Of a stretch of 64,000 nt of DNA, positions 28,480-37,053 are shown piece by piece. The stretch comes from an uncultured Pseudomonadales bacterium (GTDB lineage: Bacteria; Pseudomonadota; Gammaproteobacteria; Pseudomonadales; Azotimanducaceae), in contig CALSMJ010000001.1 of NCBI GenBank assembly GCA_943787425.1, forward strand, positions 1,353,271 to 1,417,270, written 5' to 3'. The position numbers and the translations under genes are program-made. A model generated the notes under the pieces. The model saw only the letters and a list, made by a program, of their open reading frames with translations. It was not told the DNA's origin and searched no databases. Position 1 is the first letter of the stretch, and each line of letters opens with the position of its first letter.

Positions 28480-28811
28480 CCCGTTTCGCGGCCCAGATGC
28501 TAGGTTCTCGATTTCAAGAAGGATCCGATCCAATCGCGCCGTATTGTTTTGGACTTGTTAGGCGCCGCCATTCTTTAAAAGAACCGCAAGTGGTCGATTA
28601 CCAATTTAGGCCACTGATGCGGATTTCCGGATCCAAAAAGTTTTGCAACGCAAAGCTGCCTTGCGGCGGGTCAGCGCGATAGAATGTTGCCGACCAAACC
28701 GATTTACCGGTCTGCGGTAAGATACCGGAACCTTCAAGGCAATTTGGTACCCAATATGAAAACACCAAAGGCCTTACCCTTACCTCGACTGATTCAGGCG
28801 CAATACCTTTC
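28480..28811. other. 332-nt stretch without a recognised gene
   Basis: Between the GST and the 477-residue unknown protein. No conserved ORF or strong structure seen. Confidence 0.5.
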
Positions 28812-30245
28812 ATGACCCTCTCAGAACCCGGCATTCAACTGATCCAAGGCGCCTCGGCAAGCCAGATCCTCTATACTTGTTTGGCGGCGGCGGTTGCGGC
28901 GTACCCAGAGGCTTTCAAAGAAATTCAGTTCCCCAAACAGGCGCGGGATTTTAAGCGTCAGTATGCGGCCGTCCTGCCGCGCTTTGAGGCGGCGCGGATC
29001 AACCAGCCGAACCGAGCCGACATCGCGCAACTGCTGGCAGAGACCTTTCAGGCCCAGATGGTGTATCACAGTGATGCGGGCACCCAGTCGTTACAAGACC
29101 ATCTGGCAACGCCATCCCAAGCACTACCCCTTGAACGCTTACCGGGTAATTGTCAGCCTGGCTGGCAACCCAATCTTCATTTTCTAGGCCAGGACTGGGC
29201 CGATCTGACACGTCTGGGCGAGGCCCTTTCATCAAAGAACATCATTTCAAGCAACGCCAAAACCGCTTTGGATTGGCTGGCGCAGAACCTTGATGATCCG
29301 CAAAACGTTGATCTGTCGCAGCGCAAGGTTGTGATCTTTGGCGCCAGCGCCGAGATGGCCCCGACCACACAATACAACGCAGCCGGCGCCGAGATTCTCT
29401 GGCTCGATCTGACGGCCCCAACCACCCTTGCGGCCTCCCAGCATCGCGGCGGCGGTGTTCAATTTGTCGCCGACGGCGTCAATTTGCTCACCCAACCCGC
29501 TGAGATTCTCGCCACCATCGTGGCATTTGCGGCTGGCGAGCCGGTTGATCTGTGCCTGTATGCGTATGCACCCGGCCAAGCTCGGGAGATGCGACTCACC
29601 GCCGCAATGAATGCGATCGTGAATGCCTTGCCGGCCCCGCTCATCCGCAGCACGACGCTGCTCCTGTCACCCACCACGGCAACGCCTTTAGAGGCTCAGG
29701 ATCTCCTGGCACTGACGGATCGGAAAAATAGCCGCCCGTTCTGGGAGGCGTCGCTTGCCCGGCTGGGATTGCTGGGACGCGGGGGTGGCGCGGCCCTGCA
29801 AGGCGATCAGGGCGCAAGCCGCTCGGTGGTTGGGATTCAGGGTGCGAGCTATCAAGCTGCGCAATATCTGGCAAAGCTCATGACGGCCGAAACCTGGCTG
29901 CAACACGGCACTTTCCCCATTGCCAAGGATGGTCCAATCCGCGTCTCAGCCAATACGGCGCCGATCACTCAGACCCGATCCATCGCCCATCCCGTATTTG
30001 ATGCGGCCTTTGGCGGCGCGGCCGCCCTTGGCGTACGGACGTTTACCCCAGCTCAGTCGCAGACCTTAAACGGCCTGCTTGCGATCCAGGATTGGCTGAA
30101 CCCGGCCCAGCCCGTGCTCGGCAAAATCCGAGTTCATGGCGGCATTCATACCCTGCCTTATCCTATGGATACGGCACTGCTCGTCGCCGCGGCCATTGGG
30201 TTTGTCCAAAAACCAAAGTTACTCGCGGGTTTATTCAAACGCTAA
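28812..30245 (+). CDS. hypothetical protein with a Rossmann-like segment
   Basis: I do not recognise this 477-residue protein. The middle contains a nucleotide-binding-like strand-turn-helix (RKVVIFGASAEMAPTTQYNA, AGAEILWLDLTAP, about 170-205), and later a glycine-rich stretch GLLGRGGGAALQGDQGASRS and IQGASYQAAQYLAKLM. The last 20 residues (DTALLVAAAIGFVQKPKLL) are hydrophobic. It resembles a dehydrogenase-like fold without the usual catalytic YxxxK. No signal peptide. Next gene (DUF1993) starts 148 nt later. Confidence 0.65.
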   Translation: MTLSEPGIQLIQGASASQILYTCLAAAVAAYPEAFKEIQFPKQARDFKRQYAAVLPRFEAARINQPNRADIAQLLAETFQAQMVYHSDAGTQSLQDHLATPSQALPLERLPGNCQPGWQPNLHFLGQDWADLTRLGEALSSKNIISSNAKTALDWLAQNLDDPQNVDLSQRKVVIFGASAEMAPTTQYNAAGAEILWLDLTAPTTLAASQHRGGGVQFVADGVNLLTQPAEILATIVAFAAGEPVDLCLYAYAPGQAREMRLTAAMNAIVNALPAPLIRSTTLLLSPTTATPLEAQDLLALTDRKNSRPFWEASLARLGLLGRGGGAALQGDQGASRSVVGIQGASYQAAQYLAKLMTAETWLQHGTFPIAKDGPIRVSANTAPITQTRSIAHPVFDAAFGGAAALGVRTFTPAQSQTLNGLLAIQDWLNPAQPVLGKIRVHGGIHTLPYPMDTALLVAAAIGFVQKPKLLAGLFKR

Positions 30246-30393
30246 CGCTGGGGCAACGCGAAATCAACGCCTTCACGCGTTCAGAGCATCCATTGAACTC
30301 GGGTATTCTTCAGATCTGCGGTTTTGTGGATTTAGCCGACCGACCTGCGCTGGATTTGGTAGACTGAAGGTCCCAATCAACGAGTCAATCCCA

Positions 30394-30915
30394 ATGAGTC
30401 TATCTTTGTCTGCCGCTGTTATTCCAACCTACCAACAGATTCTACCCGCGGTATTGGGTTACCTTGAAAAAGGCCGCGCCCATTATGAGGCTGCCGGCGA
30501 GGACGTCAACGACGCGGTGCAACTCAAGCTCATTGCAGACATGCAGCCCCTGCACTTTCAAATGGTGTCTGTGGTACATCACTCAATGAATGCTTTAACC
30601 AGCACCGAAACGGGCAATGCCGGCCCGCCGGATTTCTCGCTCGCGTTTGACTATGCTGGCCTCACCCACCACGTTCAAACCGCATTGGATGCGGTGAATC
30701 GCGCGGACCTTGCTGACCTCGATGCGCGCGCCGACAGCCCCGTCGTGTTTCGGATGGGCAGTCGCGAAATGCCCTTCACCGCGGCAAATTACTTACTCAG
30801 CTTTTCGTTGCCCAATTTTTATTTCCACGCCACAACGGGTTATGACCTACTTCGCATGCACGGCGTGAAACTGAGCAAAATGGATTATCTTGGCGCAATG
30901 CGCCTAGGCGTCTAG
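30394..30915 (+). CDS. DUF1993 family protein
   Basis: 173 residues from ATG 30394. Matches the DUF1993 pattern: SAAVIPTYQQILPAVLGYLE at the start, KLIADMQPLHFQMVSVVHHS, and near the end NYLLSFSLPNFYFHATTGYD then LLRMHGVKLSKMDYLG. The family is related to the DinB-like four-helix bundle, with conserved His residues in helix 4 (FYFHATTGYDLLR). Function unknown. Confidence 0.85.
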   Translation: MSLSLSAAVIPTYQQILPAVLGYLEKGRAHYEAAGEDVNDAVQLKLIADMQPLHFQMVSVVHHSMNALTSTETGNAGPPDFSLAFDYAGLTHHVQTALDAVNRADLADLDARADSPVVFRMGSREMPFTAANYLLSFSLPNFYFHATTGYDLLRMHGVKLSKMDYLGAMRLGV

Positions 30916-31004
30916 GTGCTCAACCGGTACTGCGGGCTGCCGTTCCGGCGCCTGCTGGGGGCGGCGCGCTTTTAACTTATGAAGGCGATTCTTCCTAAGG
31001 CCAT

Positions 31005-31883
31005 CTAGAATCGCGCGGCCGCCTCGGGCTCGACAATGACCTCATTTTCGATGGCGCCCAAACCCTCGATTTCAACTCGAACCCGGTCGCCCGGCACAAG
31101 CCGCACTGGCGGTTGCTGCGCAAACCCGACGCCGCTTGGCGTGCCGGTCAGGATGACGTCACCGGCTTCTAGGGTAAACGCGGTTGAGAGAAATTCAATC
31201 AACGCATAGCAATCAAAAATCAAATCATCGGTTCTCGAATCCTGCCGAAGCGCGCCGTTCACCCAGGTTTGCAGACGCAGATTGTGGGGGTCGATGCCCT
31301 CATCAACGACAATCGACGGTCCTAATGGGACAATGGCTATCCCAGGACTTGCCCATGGTAAAGGACGGCGGGGTGCCCCGCATTTGCCAATCTCGAACGC
31401 TCACGTCATTGGCCACGCAATACCCGAGAATGACCTCTTTGGCTTGATCCCGCGTGACGCGCCGGCAGTTTCTCGCAATCACCAAGGCAAGCTCGCCTTC
31501 GTAATCCAGGGCTTTGCCTTCCTCAGACCAATAGATCGGACTGTAAGGCCCATTTGCTGAAGTTGATTGCTTGGTAAAGACCAAGGGCACCTCGGGTAGC
31601 GCCATATTCGACTCTTCGGCATGGGCTCGGTAGTTCAACCCAATGGCGATAATTTTTGGGGGCCGTTTGATAACGGTCTCAAGGGTGACTGCGGTCAGTG
31701 GAAAATGCGGCGCGTGCTCGCTGAGCGGATGACTGCCAGCGCAACCGCGGAAGCACCGGCCTGAATCAGCGCGAGCATCTCAGATGGTAAGCTCGGACAC
31801 GCAATTGAGAGGTCAATCACCCCATCGCCGTTTAAAAGGCCAACTCTAGACCGACCAGATTCAGTGAAAGTAATCAGTTTCAT
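31005..31883 (-). pseudogene. fumarylacetoacetate hydrolase (FAH) family enzyme, two frameshifts
   Basis: Three pieces in different frames together make one FAH-family protein: MKLITFTESGRSRVGLLNGD (from 31883), then after a shift between about 31735 and 31700 PPKIIAIGLNYRAHAEESNM and KALDYEGELALVIARNCRRV, then after a shift near 31303 the segment TLEAGDVILTGTPSGVGFAQ to the stop. The metal-binding E-x-E and D of the family are partly visible (YEGELALVI). Members hydrolyse 3-oxo or acylpyruvate substrates. Downstream of two acyl-CoA dehydrogenase genes on the same strand. Real inactivation or sequence error cannot be told apart. Confidence 0.88.
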
Positions 31884-31995
31884 GGCGCTGCTTCCTGATC
31901 CAACATGCGATTTTTACCTGGCCGGCTAGCAAGCATTGTCCGCCGACCATTCATCATGGCGCCTCTGCACCCGCCCGCGCCCAACACCGACCGAA

Positions 31996-33252
31996 TCAGC
32001 CTGCCCCAGCGTCTTGGCTGGTTGGAATTTGGCTGAACGCAATGCCCTTGTCCGCTCGCATATCCTCAGGCAGACCGAGTACCCGCTCAGCGATGATGTT
32101 CCTAAGAATTTGATCCGTACCACCCTCGATCCTGACCGCGGGTGATCGCATGAGCATCGCTTGAATTTGAGCTTGGCTACGCGCTATCGCTGGGTCGGTG
32201 ACGAGTCCGCCAAGCCCCTGCAAGTCGACCGCAAATTTGGCGATATCTTGCATCATGCCCCCGGCGACCAATTTACCAATGCTGTTCTCCGGTCCTGGAA
32301 TCTCGCCTTTGGACAAAGCGGAGATTGCCCTGGCACCGGTATTTTTTAACCCGGCACTCTTAGCATACCAATCTGCCAATTTTGACCGCACGGCTTGGTC
32401 ACCACTTGCGGGTCCGCTTGCCAAAACAAGCTCTGATACCAGTGCTTGTATCTCTGGGAAACCGGTGGCGATACTACCGCCAATGGCTAGGCGCTCGTTC
32501 ATTAAGGTTGTGAGCGCCACTTTCCAACCATCCCCAACCTCGCCGAGACGCTGCGCGTCTGGAATTCGCACATTGTCAAAAAAGACCTCATTAAAGCCAC
32601 TGTCTCCATTGGCCTGCTTAATCGGTCGGATGTCCACGCCTTCGCTTTTCATGTCCAAGAAAAACATCGTCAGGCCTCGGTGTTTGGCGACGTCCGGGTC
32701 AGTGCGGGTAATCAAAATACCGTAATCACTGTGCTGGGCGCCGGAGGTCCAAATCTTTTGACCATTGATCACCCAAGTGTCTCCGTCTTTTATCGCCTTT
32801 GTGCGGAGTCCGGCAAGGTCGCTGCCACCGTGGGGTTCGGAAAACAGCTGGCACCATATTTCTTCGCCACTGGCGAGCTTGGGCAGGTATCGCAGCTTCG
32901 CTTCCTCGCTGGCGTAGGCCATCATAGTGGGCGCGCACATGCCTTGACCAATAATGAAGGTCCCGCTCAACTTGCTGTAAACACCCTCTTCCTGGCTCCA
33001 GATCACACTCTCTATGGGTGTCGCACCCCGACCGCCGTATTCTTTAGGCCATTGGATGCAGGCCCAGCCAGCTTCAGCTTTGGTTTTCTGCCATTTTTTC
33101 GCCTCAGCGATCGGATCAAAATCGCCCGTTCGAGTCGAGCCAAAGCCACTACCCGACAGCGGTGCCGCCAAATAAGTTGGCGCATTATCTTGAATCCACG
33201 CGCGCGCGGTTTGTCGAAATTCAGTCTCTGCTGGTGTATCCGTAAAATCCAT
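31996..33252 (-). CDS. acyl-CoA dehydrogenase (large-type subunit)
   Basis: FAD enzyme of about 418 residues. Motifs: GWACIQWPKEYGGRGATPIE (N-terminal helix domain), EEIWCQLFSEPHGGSDLAGL and DGDTWVINGQKIWTSGAQHS (middle beta domain, FAD contact), ALTTLMNERLAIGGSIATGF, and the C-terminal RIEGGTDQILRNIIAERVLG. Directly followed, 9 nt upstream in the genome order, by a second, shorter family member in the same operon. Likely works on CoA-esters of a catabolic substrate. Confidence 0.92.
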   Translation of the reverse strand: MDFTDTPAETEFRQTARAWIQDNAPTYLAAPLSGSGFGSTRTGDFDPIAEAKKWQKTKAEAGWACIQWPKEYGGRGATPIESVIWSQEEGVYSKLSGTFIIGQGMCAPTMMAYASEEAKLRYLPKLASGEEIWCQLFSEPHGGSDLAGLRTKAIKDGDTWVINGQKIWTSGAQHSDYGILITRTDPDVAKHRGLTMFFLDMKSEGVDIRPIKQANGDSGFNEVFFDNVRIPDAQRLGEVGDGWKVALTTLMNERLAIGGSIATGFPEIQALVSELVLASGPASGDQAVRSKLADWYAKSAGLKNTGARAISALSKGEIPGPENSIGKLVAGGMMQDIAKFAVDLQGLGGLVTDPAIARSQAQIQAMLMRSPAVRIEGGTDQILRNIIAERVLGLPEDMRADKGIAFSQIPTSQDAGAG

Positions 33253-33261
33253 CTTTTACTC

Positions 33262-34365
33262 CTAGGCCACTGCGCTTGGCAGGGCATCCACTAATTTATT
33301 TTCCCATTCGTTTAGACCGCCCAATGCCAAGGCAAGGTAATTCGAGCGCCGGTAAAACAAATGACAGTCAAATGCCCAAGTAAAACCCATGCCGCCATGG
33401 ACTTGAATGTTGTCACGGGCGCAGAGCTGAAACGCTTGGGTTGCCGAAACCCGCGCCGTAGCCGCGGCAAGGTGGAGGTCGCTCGCATGATTCTGCAGTG
33501 CCCACGCCGCATAGTAGGCATTGGATTCTGCCAATTTTAACGCAACATACATATCGGCCATCATGTGCTTTAGCGACTGAAAAGAACCAATCGGTCGGCC
33601 GAACGCAAAGCGCTCTTTGGCATAGGCGACCGCCATATTCAGCGCCTGCTCAGCACCCCCAATTTGCTCAAACGCGTAGAGCACGGCCGCTCGGTGTTGC
33701 ACCGTTTCAAGCATTGCCCAGCCATCACCCGGCTCGCCCAAAGACTCACAATGGGTTTGTGCAAAGTCGATCGTGGCCGCGGCAATCGTTGGGTCTACAA
33801 TCTCGACCGCACTGCATTCAACACCCTCGAGCCCAGCAAGCACCAAATCCGTGCCGGCGTCACTTGCGACTAGGACAATCGCAAAATCAGCGACAAGCCC
33901 GTGGGGCACAACCAATTTTTTACCTGACACAGTGTTGCCCGAGCGAGTGACTGTAAGATTGGTTGGCGACGGCGCTTGCGGCCCTTCACTCACCGCCAAA
34001 GTCCCAACCCATTCCCCGGACGCGAGTTTTGGCAGATATCGCTCTTTCTGTTCTGTTGACCCGAAACAGGTAATGGCTTCGGTTGCCAGATAGACCGATG
34101 AGGAAAAGGGCACCGCTGCCAACACACCGCCCAATTCTTGCGCAACAAGGCAAAGGGGCAAGTAGCCTGCACCAACGCCGCCATAGGCTTCTGGAATCGC
34201 TGTGCCTTGCAGTCCGAGATCTGCCAATCCCCGCCAGACCTCACTGGCCTGTAGGGATTGCCCTTCCATGACGGATCGATGTCGGCTCAGAGGGCTTTGC
34301 TCGCTCAAAAATCTGCGAACCTGTTCTTGGATCATTCGATCCTCGCTGGAGAAGTCAAAATTCAT
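33262..34365 (-). CDS. acyl-CoA dehydrogenase (short-type subunit)
   Basis: 367 residues, family features EDRMIQEQVRRFLSEQSPLS, LGLQGTAIPEAYGGVGAGYL, LASGEWVGTLAVSEGPQAPS and the C-terminal DNIQVHGGMGFTWAFDCHLF. The middle domain is shorter than in the neighbour. Pairs of adjacent, unequal acyl-CoA dehydrogenase genes typically encode the two subunits of an alpha2-beta2 enzyme, as in steroid side-chain degradation; that is an inference here. 9 nt separate the two genes. Confidence 0.92.
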   Translation of the reverse strand: MNFDFSSEDRMIQEQVRRFLSEQSPLSRHRSVMEGQSLQASEVWRGLADLGLQGTAIPEAYGGVGAGYLPLCLVAQELGGVLAAVPFSSSVYLATEAITCFGSTEQKERYLPKLASGEWVGTLAVSEGPQAPSPTNLTVTRSGNTVSGKKLVVPHGLVADFAIVLVASDAGTDLVLAGLEGVECSAVEIVDPTIAAATIDFAQTHCESLGEPGDGWAMLETVQHRAAVLYAFEQIGGAEQALNMAVAYAKERFAFGRPIGSFQSLKHMMADMYVALKLAESNAYYAAWALQNHASDLHLAAATARVSATQAFQLCARDNIQVHGGMGFTWAFDCHLFYRRSNYLALALGGLNEWENKLVDALPSAVA

Positions 34366-34418
34366 GGGTGGTTCTATTCCTCGTTAGTCCTATGTACAGG
34401 TCGTTTAATGAACCTGGC

Positions 34419-34901
34419 TTAGTTGATTGTGCCGTTCTGCTCAAGTCGTTGATGCGCCTTTAAACGCGGCTTTTCAGGATTCCGAATCTCATAGATTTCA
34501 ATCGTATTGCCAAACGGGTCTTGGCCATACACGGCGCTGGCATCCCCAAAATTCACGGGTTCACCAACAAATTGCATGCCGCACGCCAGGAGTCTTTTGT
34601 ATTCCGAAGCAATGTCCTCGACTTCAACGGCAAAATGCGGGTACCCCAGATCACAGGGCCTGGATGTGGTGTCAGAGCCGGCTGGCGCGCGGTACTGCCA
34701 GAGCTCGATATAACAATTCGCGGTCTTCAACATCGCCATGTCGGCATCAACACCGGGCAGGCCAATGGCCTGATCCGCTAAAGGCGCATTCACAATCGCT
34801 TGCCGTTGAAGCACCTCGAACCCAAAGGCCCGAGTGTAAAACGCAAGGCCGGCAGCCATATCAGGCACGCCAATGGCAATATGGTGAATGCCTTTAATCA
34901 C
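34419..34901 (-). CDS. VOC family (glyoxalase-like) protein
   Basis: 160 residues with two beta-alpha-beta-beta-beta modules: MIKGIHHIAIGVPDMAAGLA (metal His near residue 7) and YPHFAVEVEDIASEYKRLLA (second His). The C-terminal metal ligand Glu fits FGNTIEIYEI. Members include glyoxalase I, methylmalonyl-CoA epimerase and extradiol dioxygenases. First gene of the minus-strand group with the acyl-CoA dehydrogenases, 53 nt upstream of them. Confidence 0.88.
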   Translation of the reverse strand: MIKGIHHIAIGVPDMAAGLAFYTRAFGFEVLQRQAIVNAPLADQAIGLPGVDADMAMLKTANCYIELWQYRAPAGSDTTSRPCDLGYPHFAVEVEDIASEYKRLLACGMQFVGEPVNFGDASAVYGQDPFGNTIEIYEIRNPEKPRLKAHQRLEQNGTIN

Positions 34902-35000
34902 GTCCTTTTTCTCCTAAAACTGCAGCACGGCTCAGGGCTATTTAAGGTGTGTCAAATTAAGCTGCGTCAAAAGCCTATGCCGTTTTCGCGATACTGTCGG

Positions 35001-35080
35001 TCCTAACCCAGCAAACAGTCCTAACCCAGTAAAAAGCTCAACCCAACAAAAAGCCCAACCCAACAAAAAGCTCAACCCAA
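35001..35080. repeat. imperfect 17-19-bp tandem repeat, about 4.5 copies
   Basis: Units at 35001-35018, 35019-35037, 35038-35054, 35055-35071 and a partial one at 35072-35080. The two central ones differ by one base (TCAACCCAACAAAAAGC and CCAACCCAACAAAAAGC). It sits in the divergent intergenic region between the VOC operon and a GST gene, ending 63 nt before the GST start. Confidence 0.85.
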
Positions 35081-35143
35081 CCGCCTTGCAGCGGTTGATC
35101 AGCCCAGCTTAGACTGAAGCTCATCAAACTTTGAGCGCGACCC

Positions 35144-35947
35144 ATGAAGTTATACCACAATCCAATGTCGACCTGCTCGCAGAAAGTGCGGCTGGTATTC
35201 GCCGAAAAACAGCTCGACTTCGAATCCGTCATCCTGGACTTGCAAGGCGGCGCGCAGTTTGAGTCTGGGTATCTAGAACTAAATCCGCAAGCGGTTGTCC
35301 CGACCTTGGTCCATCAATCCCAAGTGATTACTGAGTCCACCTTGATTAACGAGTATCTCGAAGATTGTTATCCGGAGCCTTCGCTGCTGCCCACAACGGC
35401 AATCGAGCGATATCAACTGCGCGCCTTCTGCAAAGAAGTCGATGACCGCCTGCACCCGGCCTGCGGGGTCATCACCTACGCCATTGGCGCGCGACCTGGA
35501 TTACTCAAGAAACCAGAGGCCGAACTTACCAGCCTGATTGCTCAGATCCCAGATGAGGAAAAGCGGCGGCATCGCGCGATGGTCATTAAGGACGGCGTTC
35601 ATGCGCCCATCTTCAAAACGGCTCTGGCACAGTACCTTCAGGTTTTAAACTTTGCCGAAGCACGATTGACGGTGACGCCATTTATCGCAGGCCACCAGCT
35701 CAGTCTCGCAGACTATGCCTTAACGCCCTACGTGCTGCGCTTGGAGCATTTAGCGATGGGGGTTGTAATGACGCGTTACCCAGCCCTTGCGGCTTGGTAC
35801 CAACTCATTCAGCAACGTGACAGCTACCAACGTGCGATCAATGACTGGCTACCGAAAGCCGCGGTCGCAGGTTTCATAGCCGCAGGTGAAGCTGTCGCTT
35901 CTGAGATTCAATTTCCGAAAATAACGGGGCATCCGCCGATGACCTGA
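35144..35947 (+). CDS. glutathione S-transferase
   Basis: 267 residues, longer than the first GST. Thioredoxin-fold domain MKLYHNPMSTCSQKVRLVFA with a Ser/Cys pair at the active site (Ser9, Cys11), cis-Pro in LELNPQAVVPTLVHQSQVI, and ESTLINEYLEDCYPEPSLL. C-terminal helical domain with FIAGHQLSLADYALTPYVL, the conserved N-capping Asp. Divergent from the VOC/acyl-CoA dehydrogenase group, possibly co-regulated. Confidence 0.9.
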   Translation: MKLYHNPMSTCSQKVRLVFAEKQLDFESVILDLQGGAQFESGYLELNPQAVVPTLVHQSQVITESTLINEYLEDCYPEPSLLPTTAIERYQLRAFCKEVDDRLHPACGVITYAIGARPGLLKKPEAELTSLIAQIPDEEKRRHRAMVIKDGVHAPIFKTALAQYLQVLNFAEARLTVTPFIAGHQLSLADYALTPYVLRLEHLAMGVVMTRYPALAAWYQLIQQRDSYQRAINDWLPKAAVAGFIAAGEAVASEIQFPKITGHPPMT

Positions 35948-36029
35948 TCGAAATTAAGCCCAAGCGCCACCCTTAAACGGGGCACCTGGGCGGTCGAAAC
36001 AGGACACTCAAGACAATCCCCAAGCCTCA

Positions 36030-36623
36030 TTAACGCGGATCAAGGCCCTTGTTTTCACGGGACTTATTCATCCGAATTGCATCCGAGCTTAAGCGTTCGC
36101 CCAGCTCTTCTTCGCTCACGGTACCGGCCATGTGCGCGCCAGCAAGTTTGCTGTTGTACATGATTTTTTTGACTGGGGTAACCGACAATACGGTTCGAAG
36201 TGGTGAATCTAAGAAATCAACCCAATAGGCTTCACCATCTGGATTGCCGGGGTTCAATTTCTTAGCGAGTAAACGATAGAACCAAAGCTTGGTTTCTTCA
36301 TCATCGTGAAACTCGCCAGTGCCTTTAAAGGTGATCGCACCCCCCGGCAAATCTGCGGAGGCACCCTCGTTGTAACCTTTACTACTGACGTTTACCGAGA
36401 CTTTCGGGTTGCGTTTAATCGCCGCAGTACGATGACGATGCTCACTAAAGGTGATCCAGATCTTATCGCCTTCCCAAACAAACGCATGCGTGACGCCCAC
36501 TGGCCAGGAATCTTTGGTCGCCCACATCAGAACGCACTCCATAGAGTTGTGCATCATCTGGTTAACTTGATCATCTGAGAATGGGTAGATTGAAACGATT
36601 TCGTGGTCGGTTGTTTTCGCCAT
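36030..36623 (-). CDS. pyridoxamine 5'-phosphate oxidase-like (split-barrel FMN) protein
   Basis: 197 residues with the split-barrel fold: SVYPF-type N-terminus, WPVGVTHAFVWEGDKIWITF, EHRHRTAAIKRNPKVSVNV, and GGAITFKGTGEFHDDEETKL. The C-terminal part (AYWVDFLDSPLRTVLSVTPV) resembles the family's dimer strands. Such proteins bind FMN, haem or F420; the ligand is unknown. An operator-like inverted repeat lies 17 nt upstream of the start. Confidence 0.8.
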   Translation of the reverse strand: MAKTTDHEIVSIYPFSDDQVNQMMHNSMECVLMWATKDSWPVGVTHAFVWEGDKIWITFSEHRHRTAAIKRNPKVSVNVSSKGYNEGASADLPGGAITFKGTGEFHDDEETKLWFYRLLAKKLNPGNPDGEAYWVDFLDSPLRTVLSVTPVKKIMYNSKLAGAHMAGTVSEEELGERLSSDAIRMNKSRENKGLDPR

Positions 36624-36640
36624 GCGGCCTCCCTTTTATA

Positions 36641-36664
36641 AAAACAGTACGGTCTGACTGTTTT
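36641..36664. promoter_or_regulatory. operator-like inverted repeat before the PNPOx-type gene
   Basis: Arms AAAACAGT (36641-36648) and ACTGTTTT (36657-36664) around ACGGTCTG. AT-rich arms and an 8-nt centre fit a dimeric repressor site (TetR-like in shape). It lies directly upstream of the start codon at 36623 on the minus strand. No regulator gene is seen in the window. Confidence 0.55.
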
Positions 36665-37053
36665 ATACAATATTTCTCTAATAGTATCTACTTTAACCCA
36701 AATTTAGAACGCCTCTGCTGCGCACCTTTTCTACTAAGGAACTCTTAAACTAACTTTGGCCTTCGGTCGCAGAATCATATCGAACGGTATCACAAGATGC
36801 ACAAGCTATTATGACGACTAACGTCACCCTCTCCGACTTCGGACAAACCAGCTTACCGAACATGTGATGTTGGACCTTCAGAAAAAGTTCCAGGAGCCCT
36901 TTAGCTCGGAGAATCTACTAACTTTTACGACCACGCTTTTTACCGGACGCAAACCGCCTGAATAGAATAATTGAGCCTGCGGGAATTTTTACGATCAAGG
37001 TGCTCAGACAACCCTCGTCGCTTGAAAAAAGAACACGGTACCTGCTGAAAATC
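36665..37053. other. stretch without a recognised gene
   Basis: About 390 nt between the FMN-protein gene and the C15-like gene. A frame overlapping the end of the C15 gene on the same strand does not look real. The sequence is more AT-rich than its surroundings. Confidence 0.5.

Noticed and set aside
35001..35080. CRISPR-like array
   Set aside because: 17-19-bp units without spacers; minisatellite instead.
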